A stretch of 64,000 nt of DNA from Phymatolithon calcareum (GCA_977006965.1 OZ345380.1:1-64000), one strand, 5' to 3'; positions 22,414-33,942 are shown, counted from the stretch's first letter. Translations and numbers: made by a program. Notes: generated by a model from the letters alone, not told the origin.

Positions 22414-23424
22414 ATTCATTGAACTTCAAACATTAGTCAGGCAGAGAGTTCCATGTCGTCCCGATGGCTTTTTGCCCCGGTCTTATCTTGTGCGCTATCA
22501 CTCTAGGCCGATCAATTGAACTATAGCTATGAAGAGATCATTGCGAGCCAAAACGGCATTCGCTATATCAATACCTAAAAAGAATCAATATCTCTTACAT
22601 AGAGTACGGGGCGTCTGTTATTTCTATCCAGAAATGTCGCGTTTCACATGATGAGAATAGAATAATTTAGAGTCTACTAAGAGCGAATCCCACAACATAA
22701 TCTGCACTGCTTAATGTCGAATTTCATTGACTGCTCGTGAATGGTGCATTGTCGAAGATAGCAAAATCAGCTTCCTGATTGCCACAAACTCAGTCGCCAA
22801 GTTTACAGACGAAGGGACTCACTGAACTTGCACAAACGTTCAGTTAGGCTTAAGTGGACAGTCAGCACCCTGTCTAATCGCCCCTTCCCCACATTCCCTG
22901 CCTGTCTACTATGCGTCGGTCGTAGTCCTTTCCGTCTAGGCGCAGCGGCAGCGGTTCGTGCACCCTGTTTGCGTCGGGATGCAGGTGTGTCGGAAACGCC
23001 CGTTCAGAAATCTGGAGACAAGCGCGGTCCTTCCTACCGCATGGGTGGTGATTAGGGCTTTAGTGACGGGGTATGTGGTACGGGCTAGCAGGCAGGGCGA
23101 TAAAGCCGCCCTGCGGACTAGCGGGAACCAGGTTGTCGTCGACGGTGGATTCATGATCCCTATTCAGCAGCTCTGCAGATTCACATACTTGTGGATACAT
23201 TTGCAAGGTGCTAGGGCACGAACAGTGCGGCGTGGTGAACGCAGTTTGACGCAATATAGTACAGTTTTAAACGCTATTGTTCATTCTGCTGCGAAGGACA
23301 GGCGGGGCATCCTTGAGCAACGTGAGAAAATTACTGAAGTTATATTATCGAGAGCGTTTCAAATTTCATACAATACGACACTTACACTCTCAGGGATGAC
23401 AGACCGACCAATTGCAATAATTAG

Positions 23425-23585
23425 AGTAATGTCAGTGCTCCCCCTCTTTTTACAGGGTTTGCATTTCTCACCCCTGCTCCATTTAAGCGGCGATCCTAAT
23501 CGCACCTTAGAGACTGGGGAATCTCATTTATCTCATCGGAGAGAGATCACCTCTTTTCATGATAAACCCAGCCTTAACTAGTATT
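23425..23585 (+). repeat. LTR-like promoter segment, copy 1
   Basis: Matches 36560-36715 in the same orientation. Shared landmarks are TAATG...GTGCTCC, TTTTT-CAGGGT, a TATA-like CCATTTAAGCG (CTATTTAAGCG in the other copy), GATCCT-ATC, CTTAGA and GAGAGATCAC. A TATA-like box followed by a conserved leader fits the U3/R region of an LTR, but no LTR boundaries could be fixed. Confidence 0.45.
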
Positions 23586-24715
23586 AGGTTTGGCAAGGAA
23601 CGGCTATTTCCTATTCCTCATTCCGCCTTAGCATCGTTGGCATCACTGACGCTAGGACGTTCCCGTTCAGAGATCGTGCAAGCTCTGCCACAGCTACCAA
23701 TATTCCCCTTCATTATGTTTGTCCTCGCGTGTGGAGGTTTGCCTTCTGCATTGCACTACAGAGACTACTAGTACGGAAAATATTCAAAGAACAGGCTCAT
23801 TCACTAATTCAGTCCCAATGAAGTGGCTGTCTCTCGAGGCTTTCATATGTCTCTTGTGGAACCGTCAGCGTCTTAGGGTGGCGGACGCTGAGAATTTCGA
23901 TAACTATTTCTTGTCCCCGTACTTTTAAAAGTATTGGATCAAATTCACAGACAGTCCTGGACTTAGAAATTCGAGGTCTGGAAGAATCGCTGTCGAGAAG
24001 ACAAGAAACGCCCGGTCTCAAGTGGTTCCGTCTCTCATACTGCCGCCTGTTTCTCATAACAAGACCGTAAAATCGTTCTAACTGGCTCTAGATGAGCGCC
24101 TCTTCATTCTCCAGCGCCGATGACCAGATTCCGAATGGTATAACGCATTTGGTCTGAAGGCAGTCGGAATAAGAATTGCCAAGTCTTGGTCGGATCAGTG
24201 CTTCTGCCGGGAGCACGCGGAGAGAAGTGGCTGGTGTAGGCGTCTCGCCCTACCCGGTCCCCGTTTGGGAAACCAGCGGTCATAACGGATCACTAAGACT
24301 CTCTGGTGTGTTATAACATTCTTGATCACCACGTGGACCTTCGCGAGGTTCTACAACGCAAAGCGCGCAAAACATAATATTCTCTCTTTGTTCTGAACTG
24401 TCCATTGCCTTTTTGCGACATCTGGACTACCTGCCTGAATTCGACATGCATCCCCGCTTGTCTGCCACACCCTTTAAGTAGTCCCTGTCCGCCTACTTTG
24501 TCGAGGGGAAATGCACTACCATTCTTTGAATTACCGATAAACCCCCTGGACAGCACACACAGTCAAAGTTGTTTTTTCGGTGCCCTGTACAAGGGCCATT
24601 CATCAGCATTTGGGTGGTTACCTCGACGAGGCCTCTCCTACACCAAAATTTCTACGCAAGCAGAGAATAACTACACTTAATTTCAACCCCTTGTCCACCC
24701 CACAAATGGAGAGAA

Positions 24716-25475
24716 TCATCGCGACACTCCACCACACGCCTCTGAAGGAGCTTTCTCAGTTACATCTTGTGTCGCACGTGTTATGAATATGCTCTCCGAA
24801 ACGGGTCCAAGAGTGTCTCTTGCTGCAAAGTCAACCTTCTTTCCGGCAAAGTGCGCTGTGGCATGGCTCCTGGTGGTGATGGCCATCCTACTCTCCGCGC
24901 AACATCTTATCAGCTGTCGAACGTCGTTCAAGAATCCGGTCTAAAGGTCATTCGTAGGTAAGAGATCTTCAACTATAAGCAGGTAGACTTTCCCTTCGAA
25001 CCATACGAAGGCTTAATCCACAGCTTCCCGAAGAAACGAATAACATTCATCGACTGCGGCAGATGTCGATGCTCCTGTCAGGCGCATGATTCTCGCGATT
25101 TCGGATATTGCCATGGCCAGCGTGTCTCCGTAGCCAAGGAACATATACTGAATCCCACCAGGGAGGCGGATGCGAATATCTTCATCAAGAGCAAGTCCTT
25201 GGAACGCTATGGTTTTATCAACACCGGTCATGCCGACGACGTCGTGTGCACGCCTAAGAACAACAGTCGTACTGTGTTTGCAGTCAATATCTCTTGCAGT
25301 TAAGTTGAGCGATACGGCATGAAGTAGTTCCGGTATGCTTCTTCCCACGCGATATACTTCAGCCGCTTTACCGAAGACTTGCAAACTTTCAAGCTCAGGC
25401 ACAGCTACATACTGAATAGCTTGATTGTTGACTCTGGTGACGAGCATTGCTTTCAGAGTAAAGACTTGTGCGTGC
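24716..25475 (-). pseudogene. NB-ARC (STAND) gene copy 1, decayed
   Basis: Residues of the 25447-25013 ORF read through a pre-NTPase linker (LESLQVFGKAAEVYR) into a P-loop at positions 70-79, VVGMTGVDKT, where the canonical GxGKT glycine is Asp. IAFQGLALDEDIRIRLPGGI then fits the helix and strand after the NB-ARC P-loop. A stop follows at 25013. About 80 bp on, the Walker B strand VYLLIVEDLLP is readable, then another TAG, then the sensor segment SRMAITTRSHATA. Homology to the 46-48 kb copy is continuous, including upstream of the first ATG (VFTLKA). NB-ARC proteins are nucleotide-switch ATPases in innate immunity and programmed cell death. This copy cannot encode a whole protein. Confidence 0.75.
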
Positions 25476-26284
25476 CTTCCTTACGCCGACCTGGGACTTT
25501 GATTGGAATCTGAGTTTATTGTCATGGAGGGCAAGCGTGCCCTATATAAATAGTTTTTGAGACCCGAAGATCTTTTCTCTTGGATTCTTCGCGGTGAACT
25601 ATTGAAACAAAGGTTGTAGAGGTTGATTACAGATTCGAATTTGGTAGCTCAGGACTACCCAAAAGAGAATTCAAAGTCATGTGATATGACCAGTTGTCAG
25701 ATTTGAGCCTGCCATTGAGACAGTATTTATGTAGCAGGCTCAGTGCGGACAATTTGTTCCGTGGGTGACGTTACGTTTCAGCTCGTTGTTCAAACTGAAG
25801 CCGATTATAGCGTACACCAAAAGACGGCCGTGTATCTCGGACACGTGCGGTACGGTTTTGAAGAAAGAGCGGAGAGAATTGATGAGTTCGGAGCACGGAC
25901 TTCGGGAACGTTGAGATTAGCGTTGAGCAATGTGCGTTTACAAGAGACACCAACTGGGTCGAGGCGTCTTTAGTTGCGGGTGGAGAGCAGGCATAGTGTC
26001 GCTTATATCTGCGGCACGGACAGTCCGAAGTAGCTTTGACTTGAGTTTAGACCTTATGCCGCTGACATTCTCTAGGCATGCCCTCGAGCCAACGCTCTCC
26101 GAGGTGGACTTTATAGACTTGAGAGTCCCTTTCAGGTGTGAATGTTGAACTCTTGTGTAAATCTGAACTCATTGTAAGGTTAGCGGAAGCTTTCCGCTTA
26201 AGCAGGGTCTCAGCTCTGCAAGGTGGATCCTTGCCAACCGCCCCATGAAGAAAGTGTTGAGAAAAAATAACTAAAGGTAATTTC

Positions 26285-27150
26285 AAGTCCACATATGGTA
26301 GTAAGGTGTTACCCATTATGGGATATCGAGGATTCAAAACGGAGGCATGCATCAGGATCTTTAAGTCGCTAATTATCCCGAAATGGGAGTATGCGTTACA
26401 CGTTACTCCAATGACAAATCGATTGCTCTCGGCAATCGAGTCGACAGAGGGCTTGTTCTACAAGAATGTCTTCGGAAAGTATGCCGAACACCGCCGGGAC
26501 CAAATGTGAGTTCTGTGCCTACTGGGACCACCAAATATAAGGAGACGTCATCAAGCAGAAAGGTTTGCATTAAGCCTGGTAAGACACAAAAAGCGCCTTG
26601 AAGAAACAGAAAAGTACTTTGCAAGAGATGAGGACGTAAAGGAAGCAAGGACGGATATTGAATACCTCAAGACTTATGAAGACCTGCGACAAGCCCTTCA
26701 GAAAGCCCAGGAGGGATCTGTCACGAGGAAGAGGAGGAGAGAAGGAACAATTAAGGTATTCGAAAAGGAATAAGAAGGCAGATCACTGAAGATTCCTATT
26801 GAAGGCAAGCTACCAGGGATCCTTTACATAGGAGAAAGAACAAAACGTTTATGGTGACTAAGGCTGACATTCAACCGAGCTCCCCTTTGGAGAAAATCAG
26901 TATTGGGTGCCTACTGCGGGATTACCGCGGTAATCGAACTTGTTGCCTTAAAACGTGCTCTAACGTCGTCGTAGATGAGTACAGAAATTGAGTCTGAGTG
27001 CAAGAGACTCACAGGAGCTCTTGTTGGGAGAGAACTACGAATCAAGAACGTTTTGAGTAGCCAGAGGACTTTAGCTTAGAGATTATCGCAAGAGCTGCCT
27101 CGTTACTCCAAGGTAAGGCTTTGGGAGCTCTCAAAATAAAATCATCAAAT
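26285..27150 (+). mobile_element. LINE 3' fragment with post-RT and C-terminal domains
   Basis: Starts within the RT-thumb region (YRGFKTEACIRIFKSLIIPKWEYALHVTP), continues through RRRHQAERF and a Glu/Lys-rich helix, and ends with the family's terminal domain (LRLTFNRAPLWRKSVLGAY, IELVALKRAL, CKRLTGALVGRE). Its frame is broken by several stops (after HRRDQM, after FEKE, after RTKRLW and after ALTSS). The 3' end has the family hallmark GGCTTTGGGAGCT followed by AAAATAAAATC. It closely matches the copies at 18.4, 27.8, 34.6 and 43.4 kb. Confidence 0.75.
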
Positions 27151-27435
27151 ATCTCATTATGAGATCAAACTAAACGACTGTAAATGTAGCCCGAATACTT
27201 GTGAGCCTTTGACATGTACAAGTAACAGCTTGATTCAACGAGAGCCCATAATTGTGCTTCTCCCGTAACATCTCGGGCATCCCACGATTGGATTAATTGC
27301 TTAAGTGGTAGATGATGATGTGGATGACTGTGAGCTTGGCGCTCTGGATACGTGTTGCCCTGCAGTGTTTTCTTGATGCACTGCGAAGCGATACTGCAGT
27401 GTGCGTTTACAGCTTTCAATCGTTTCGTTGAAGAG

Positions 27436-27470
27436 ATCACGGATGCTTGCATCATGCAAGCATCCGTGAT
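27436..27470. repeat. 35-bp perfect palindrome
   Basis: Two 17-base arms (ATCACGGATGCTTGCAT and its complement) flank a single central base at 27453. It lies just before the foldback element and is not part of it. Confidence 0.85.
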
Positions 27471-27521
27471 CCATGACGGAAGGCTGCTGAAGACGATGGA
27501 AGGAGAGTCTCCAAATGTATA

Positions 27522-27696
27522 GGTTATCGCCTGAAACTTAAAGGACCGGCGATGATGAGGAATCACGAGGTACGTCACTATGGCGTGATTTTGATCCCAA
27601 TGGGCCCGCAGGGGCTCCGAAGGACCGAAATCACGCCCGCGGGACTATCGAGTGGTTTCGAATCATGGCCGGTCCCGAAAGTTGACGGCGATAACC
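27522..27696. mobile_element. 175-bp foldback element, copy 1
   Basis: Begins GGTTATCGCCTGAAACTT and ends with the inverted form CGATAACC. The arms pair over about 70-80 bp around a centre rich in GGACC/GGTCC motifs. An inverted copy of identical length lies at 42958-43132, and similarity continues a few dozen bases into the flanks (GTATA on one side, an AGGGCT motif on the other). The repeat unit may therefore be larger than the hairpin. Confidence 0.7.
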
Positions 27697-27744
27697 GGCT
27701 TATGAGCCCTGTTTTAAGGTAGTAGACTTCCTTTTTTGTTTCGG

Positions 27745-28220
27745 CTGGCTGGGTGACATGGGATCTGCAGCAAGCTCTCGATAAAGCCAAGAAGGGCTCA
27801 GTCTCAAAGAAAGGGAGACGAAAAGAAATAATTGAGTTATGGGCAGAGGAAGAAGAGGGAAGATCGCTCGAGGTACCAATTGATTGGAACAATCTACCGA
27901 TGGTTCTCCGCGTAAGAGAAAGGTCTACACGGTTGCGATGCCTACGGCTGATATTCAATAGAGCACCTCTTTGGAGAAAATCAGTACTTGGTGCATACTT
28001 TGGCGTAACAGCCGTGATTGAGCTGGTCGCGCTCCAACGCATTCTATCTTCATTTAGTCCTGAAATTGAATATGGATGTAAGCGACTCACTGGAGCACTT
28101 GTTGGGAGAGAAACACGAATCAAGGATATACTGAAAAGTCAAACTACGTGAGCTCAGAAAATTGTGCGAAAGCGGCCCTGTTACTCTTCAAGAGAGGCCT
28201 TGGGGTGTAACTGTGGGGTT
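27745..28220 (+). mobile_element. LINE 3' fragment with intact C-terminal ORF
   Basis: An uninterrupted 132-codon frame (27753-28151) covers a basic helix (ALDKAKKGSVSKKGRRKE) and the complete terminal domain: RLRCLRLIFNRAPLWRKS, LGAYFGVTAVIELVALQRIL, EIEYGCKRLTGALVGRETRIKDIL. It is the cleanest copy of this domain in the window. The 3' region (CCTGTTACTCTTCAAGAG) matches the tails of the other copies. The antisense ORF over the same bases is a shadow. Confidence 0.75.
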
Positions 28221-28246
28221 ATCGCCCTGAATGTTATCCGCCCCGT

Positions 28247-29860
28247 TTAAAGTGTGAAAACGATCCCGAGTGGTCCGGGAGTCGGATTCAGGACGGCAGT
28301 GCCGTGGAAAAGAGGGCGAATGTTCTGCTTGTCCAAATTCGACATCATTTTGAACTTCTTGTTGGCGGAGAAGGCCAGATTCATTTCATTCTCGACTTTT
28401 GAACCAGATAAATTTCCAGATACCTTTTCACCGTCGCTAGTTACAAAGTTGTCCTTACCGCTCAAGGGAAAGGTTACATGCCCTTTTGAATCAGTTTCGG
28501 CAACAGTGCGGCCTTCACGTTCAGGTTCGCGACCTGTTTCCACGGAGACCTTGATATCGGAGCTCGGGAAGATGTCAAGTAGCTGTCTTTTTCCCAGCCT
28601 GCCCTGCAAATTAGCAGAGCTGACGAGACTCTTCGGATCGCGATGGCCTATGCACAGCATAACGCTACTTGCTGAATGCCCGGCAGCCATTAGGAAAGAT
28701 ATCATTGTTCTCACGTGCGAATGCTTCCCCACACCAGAGATGCCTTCTGCGACACACATATTTTTCATAATGTCCTGAAATTGATTTTTTCCGAAATGAG
28801 GCCGCCGGAAAAACGAAGATACATCTTTAGTTTTCAAGTTAATCCCAAGAAAGGACCCGGTGGTAGGTGGCCATTGTTCGCTTTTTGTCGGTCTTCTCAA
28901 CGTCTCCTCTAAGCCGCATGTAGTCTGGTATGGTTTCAGACACACTGAGGCGGCCATTTAATGCAGGAATATCCCAAATCGTAACTAAAACGGACTTGTT
29001 TCGCATAGAAGCGAAACCGCCCTTATTTGTCTTCGATGCACCGGATATACTGCCGATTGCTTCCGTAAACTCCCAGGCATTGACGCTGTGCACAGTGATA
29101 TGATCCAATCGATCGATAGTTAGTTCAGCGTAGCATGTTCTGCGCAGTCCAAGTGTGACGCCAAGAGCAGTGGTCTGATCACACGATGGGGACTTCAGTA
29201 TCGTCTTCAGGTCCTCAAGGGAAAGGGGTTTCTGGCTTTAGTAGTGCATTCCTCGGTACTGCCGCTCCGAAAACGTGTTTTCAGCACGGAAATAAGCCCA
29301 TATATCTTGCTCCCCGATGATGGGACCTGTGGTCAGTTTTAAATTGTAACCCTATGCGTTAAATCCTCGCTGAAGACTCAAAATGTAGCCCTTCATTGTT
29401 GTAGGTGAAACTTCATGGCCATCTTCAATGGACTGAGATGCGTCAGACACACTATTTCGTGCACAAAGCCTGGAATTTGGCATGACTGACTTGTATCGAA
29501 CGGCAAACTCGCTCAAGTGATGCCGGACTCTGTCTTGCACTAACTCAGGAACCGGTTCGCCTCGTCGAACAAAACTTTCTTCATGTGGGTCATTACAAAA
29601 TCAGCCATCATGACGGGATCGCTTGCAATGATTGAACGCATATGTTCAGGAGCGTCGCTCTCAGGGACCTTGGACAACGGGCTGGCAGGAGATGTGCGGC
29701 CAGGCAAGTTAATCGCTCGAATTTTGCACAACGGCGGTGCATTTGCATCGAGGACAGGAGCATCCATAGCATCGACAACGGATGAGGCGGCCGGCATGGG
29801 TAGTGGAGGAGGAGTTTCCGGAATGAAGTCTTCTTCGGATGATCCATTTGCTTAGCCCGC
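28247..29860 (-). pseudogene. Crypton-type tyrosine recombinase, dead
   Basis: The minus strand carries successive pieces of one protein. The first is an N-terminal part (29797-29540). The second is a core-binding helix, VSPTTMKGYILSLQRGF (29540-29352), very like the SAM-like start of Crypton and KIAA1958-type recombinases. The third lies at 29108-28839. The fourth is a catalytic part (28957-28247) with KHSHVRTMISFLMAAG (the H-x-x-R box), the CIGHRDPKSL histidine box and KSLVSSANLQG, where the catalytic Tyr would normally fall but is missing. A frameshift joins EKTDKKRTMATYHR to the next frame, and stops separate the other pieces. Cryptons are DNA transposons that integrate without target duplications. 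The 28.3-28.5 kb tail has no known domain. Confidence 0.65.
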
Positions 29861-30112
29861 GGTGCGGTCGGGTGAAGGGGTGCCAGGAACGAGCATGACT
29901 CTTGCGCTCCCCCGCTGAGGAGTCCTGCGTGAGACGAGCGGGGGCCAGCGGAATGAGGTAGTGGCGCGACAGGAGTGGACGTTGCAGCAACTCACGACAG
30001 GCAGGATTACAGGCATTAGGTGAGGAATGATTGAATGTATGGTTTTGTTGTCGAATTTACAATCCGACACGAAAAAGAGGATTCTACTCCCTGAATGAAC
30101 CCAAATGGAGCA

Positions 30113-30742
30113 TTTATCATTATCTCGATCTCCGCCAGGGGCCAGAACTTCAGAACTTTGTGAACGCAATAAAGCTGTGTCGGAAATGTGTGGTCAGCGC
30201 GTGGAGCCCTCGAGGAAATCGCATCCTGTAGTGCTCTCGAGCCTGACCCAGCGCATTTTAGGAGCTCCATCCAGAGTTCGACCTGGTCAAACCCTGGACT
30301 TCCGCTTCCCTGAACTAATCTACAAGATTAAAGGGAATGGGAGGATGGGACAGCAAAAGAAACGTTTGCTCGATGTGGTCAAGTGGACGGGGGCAGATGT
30401 TGCACGGATGCACGGTGGTTTCTTGCTGTTGAGATGCGTGAGCTCGCGAGTTAGCAGGTGTTATAATCCTGACCTCTGGATCTTTCGATGCATTGAATTT
30501 CGGTTTAGTGTTGGTAGCTGCTGGACTGGCTCTCGTGGTGCTTATTGCGGGCTACGAGCTGTTTATGACAATATCCAGAACACTCGTTGAAACTTGTGGT
30601 CGTGCGGCCGAACAGTTCTGCGGCCAAACAGTATTTTACTCGTGGTTCATTGTGTGCCTTGCTCTTCGACGCATAGTACATTCGTCTTCGTCCCTGCTTC
30701 GATGTTTTGATAAAAGTTCTGCTGTATTCCCGGAAATTGTAT
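30113..30742 (+). repeat. Dispersed repeat R, uninterrupted copy
   Basis: About 630 bp sharing extended similarity with 37709-42933 once that copy's insertions are removed. A short third piece lies at 18300-18430, inverted. Shared text includes ATCTCGATCTCCGCCA, GTGGAGCCCTCGAGGAAA, GGAGCTCCATCCAGAGTT, AAAGAAACGTTTGCTCGATG and CATTCGTCTTCG. A reading frame near 30460-30700 is conserved in the other copy (LVAAG.AL.....YEL...SRT.VET), suggesting it once encoded protein. The element class is unknown. Confidence 0.65.
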
Positions 30743-31161
30743 GGATCGATCAAGGGAAACCTTATCGACGCGGGCACGACTAACTCACCTAATGTAGGTG
30801 GTAGATAAAAGTGGCACAAGTACTACGGTAAGGCCAATCAGAAGAACGTAATTACCAAGGTCTAAAAGAATATTATACCATCTAAAAGCAAATTCGGTGC
30901 CGAAGAAGATTGACACTACAAACAGAGAAAGATATCGGTAAGGCTGGACAGGTACGCAGGGAGTCGGTGTGCATACATTCAAAATGATGAACTAGAAAAG
31001 TGGCACTCATTTCGCAGAATTCTTAGCACTCTGAACTGGCTCAATGAGGGAATATGAGGTCCAAGAAATTGAAGCTCCGTCTTAGCAAGCCTGGGGACAA
31101 GCAGAGGAAGGATTGAAGTGAAAATCCCGGAGGATGTAAACTAGCGCGGCCCCCGACCGTG

Positions 31162-31400
31162 TTACTCAAATCGCTACGGCACAGAATGCTGGCATTGAAA
31201 TGGTACTTCGGATGCTTCCCCCCACGGAACCCCTCTTCCTTTGTGGAGCACTTCGGTGAGGTAGTTTACAAGAGCCTTGAGACCGTACAACGCAATCTCA
31301 CACTATCGCAACTCATCGGATAGACCGAGGGCGAAGCAATGCTGACGATGGACAGACTCTTAGAGTCCGAGATTATAATGACGGAAGAAATGATGCCGTG
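31162..31400 (+). pseudogene. LINE C-terminal domain remnant, second family
   Basis: The plus frame reads LALKWYFGCFPPRNPSSFVEHF, ETVQRNLTLSQL, a TAG, and LTMDRLLESEI. It is homologous to 31830-32022 and, inverted, 32481-32740. The layout (W..F..P......Y..L......L.......E....L...E) parallels the terminal domain of the other LINE family in this window. Confidence 0.5.
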
Positions 31401-31699
31401 ATGTTGAGACAGTGTTAAACTATTACACGATGAGCTGCTCTGGGGACGGCGAACTCTGGTGTTGAGAGCTAATCAAAAAAATACGTACAATTTCGTTCCC
31501 GGTACTCTCTGTACTGTAGGTAAAGAATGCAGAGGAATGGTTTTCTAGTACGCTGCAGACCTTCAACAAATTTAGTGTCTTGATGAAAGAAGTATCGGAA
31601 AGGGAGACAAATCTGGTTTGCCGATCGATCAGTGATCTCACGTCCACAACGATGCGTGGGAGGAAGAGAAAAAAATCTATACAGTATAGGGGAAATTGT

Positions 31700-32022
31700 A
31701 TGTTTTTATTTAAAGGTCACCGACAAGGATGAAAAATTGCGAATCTATTGGGCATGGAGCGAAACGGAGAAGGCCAAAAACGCAAAATCACCGTGGATAT
31801 GAGCGAGAATCCGAACCCGTAGTCCAAATCAAGTCGAGGAAACACAGACTTTGGGGAGTCAAATGGTTTTTCGGCCGATTCCTTCTGCGTAATCCGTCGG
31901 CATATATCGACTACTACGACGAACTAGCAGCGATACTGCTGGAAACCCTTCAACTCAACCTAACGCGACCACAGATGAATGATAGAACTGAAAAGGAAGT
32001 GAAACAAACCATGGACAACTAA
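31700..32022 (+). pseudogene. LINE C-terminal domain remnant, second family
   Basis: The ORF from 31729 includes HRLWGVKWFFGRFLLRNPSAY, YYDELAAILLETLQL and TRPQMNDRTEKEVKQTMD. It aligns with 31162-31400 and 32481-32740. The bases just upstream (TTTTTATTTAAAGGTCACC) match the inverted tail of the short retroposon family seen at 34.1 and 35.7 kb. Confidence 0.5.
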
Positions 32023-32061
32023 TGATGCTAGAAAACGAGATGCAAGCGGAGATGACAGTTT

Positions 32062-32150
32062 TTTTATTGCAATTTTTTTAAAGCCCCGCAGTCATACGAA
32101 TATACGGGCAGGGCTTCCTCAGGTGCTGCCCTCGCTAGAGCGGCTCTACT
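32062..32150 (-). mobile_element. LINE 3'-end fragment (family of the 40-42 kb LINEs)
   Basis: Inverted copy of the tail at about 41490-41556: CTGAGGAAGCC, GCCCGTATATTCGTA, GGGGCTTT and then A-rich. It is a very short 5'-truncated insertion or remnant. Confidence 0.55.
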
Positions 32151-32399
32151 CTTATGTCTGTCATTCTATCTCGTACCCTAGCATGTGCATAATTTTGCTT
32201 TCACTTCGCCCTTGGATTTCCAAACCCTTCGACTCGCAGTAGTGAGGAGATGATTGTGTTATGATGGAGGGGATATTCTGCAGTCGTCACTAGAAGGGAT
32301 ACAACGCAATGCGAAGCTGCTCTCGTGTCGGCGTGCGCCGGCGTTGAGTACTTCTAAAATAAAAAAACAATTCCCCCCCCCCGCTATATTTTTATTTTA

Positions 32400-32740
32400 G
32401 AAGAAGAGAAGTAGATTTTTATTTAAAAGTTACCAACGCATCTGCTGACTCTTTTTTATTTATTTATTTTTTAGAAGCCCTCAACGCCGGCACATGCCAG
32501 CACCAGAGCAGCTTCGCAATTGTTGTAACCCTTCCGTGAAATATTCCCTATTCCCTATCTCGAATTCTAGTATCATTAATTTGTCCACCGCTTGTTTCAC
32601 TTCCTCTTCTGCTCTCTCATCCATCTGTGGTTGCGTTAGGTTGAGTTGAACGATTTCCAGAAGCATCGTTGCTAGTTCGTCGTAGTTTTAGACAAACTCC
32701 GAGGGGTTTCGCGGGGGGAAACGGTCGAATAACCACTTGG
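32400..32740 (-). pseudogene. LINE C-terminal domain remnant, second family, inverted
   Basis: The minus strand reads AAKWLFDRFPPRNPSEFV, a stop, NYDELATMLLEIVQLNLTQ and MDERAEEEVKQAVDKL, ending LRSCSGAGMCRR. The region near 32542-32558 that encodes EIGNREY contains two telomere-like units, which paralogues lack. An A-rich and T-rich stretch at 32370-32475 includes the short-retroposon tail motif TTTTTATTTAAAAGTTACC. Confidence 0.55.
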
Positions 32741-33942
32741 CTGCCCAATGTCTGTGTTATCTCGACTTGATTTGGATTACGAGGTTTTGATTCTCGTTCA
32801 TATTCACAGCGATGTTTCGTTTTTGCAAGATAAAAGGAGTGCGCACCCGGCCTGCAGTCTTCTATTGCCTTCCAGTGGACGTTTGATTAGTGTCAACACT
32901 GCTATGAGATACGAACAGTCTTTGGTCGCGTACTATTTTACGCAATGGCGTTCCATGATGCAATACGGGAATACTATTCACAGCTCTGTGTGCTAGCAAT
33001 AGTTACTGCAATAATCAGTGACACCGCAATAGGTTATATTTATGGCAATCACAAAAAAACGATGTACATCACAAGTAGGGAATAGGGAATAACTTTGTTG
33101 AACTAGAGTCTGTAATTACTTTGTTCAATACATTTGCTGTTCGGAACGTGGTTGAACGTGCGTCAGCATCGTAGTACATTTTTATAAATCGCTCTGTAAT
33201 CTGCATTGGATGCTAACATAGGCAACGTAGTGTGCTGAAATAAGAAGTTATTCTTGGTTCTGCAATAGACTATTCCTATTCAATATTGCAATAAACGGGA
33301 ATTGAAATTAATTATGACCTAAGTCTGGATACGAACGTCCCCTCTGCAGTGACTGAGCGAAATAGAGCGTAGTATGAGTCGCACGCGTGGTCGATCATCG
33401 TTGGTGCCAACTCTGCGGTAATCGTTTTCCAGTATAGTGATCCCCTATCCAAGGCCGCTGGCTCTAAACAAGCAATCTTATATTTCTTGAATTTGGAATT
33501 TATTAAACGACCTCAGAAACACTCATGAGGCTTCAAAGGAGGTATGTTTCCGCAGCTACGCTCTGCAGCTTCTATAATCTACTCAAATCCGTGTAACCTG
33601 GGTTGGCCTCGTAGCCCAAGCTGCAAAAACCCTCCCCCAGGCGGTGGAGCGAAAAGCTTGTGTACTGGTCAGATTTCTTATTAGGCACAGGGTCGTAGCT
33701 CTATTGGCGCGTTTTCTACTCCAAGTCGTCGTAAAAGATGATGGTGAAGAAAAGTAACTGGTCGAGATCTTTTCCGTGATATTAATCTCCTATGGTGTCA
33801 GCAGAGTGAACTGACGAAGGACATAATGAAGCAAAGCATGAGCCGTAGTTCATCTTTTAAGAGAGCACAAGAGCGCTGGAGCACATTCAGGAATGAAGTG
33901 TATGCCGTTTTGAAGTGTTTGCGGAAGCTCGACTACACGCTC

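Noticed and set aside
22958-23581. 207-codon plus-strand ORF as a host gene
   Set aside because: No recognisable domain, and its last 50 codons run into the LTR-like segment shared with 36.6 kb, so the ORF is likely accidental.
27578-28123. 181-codon minus-strand ORF
   Set aside because: It is antisense to the LINE C-terminal ORF, which has clear family conservation.
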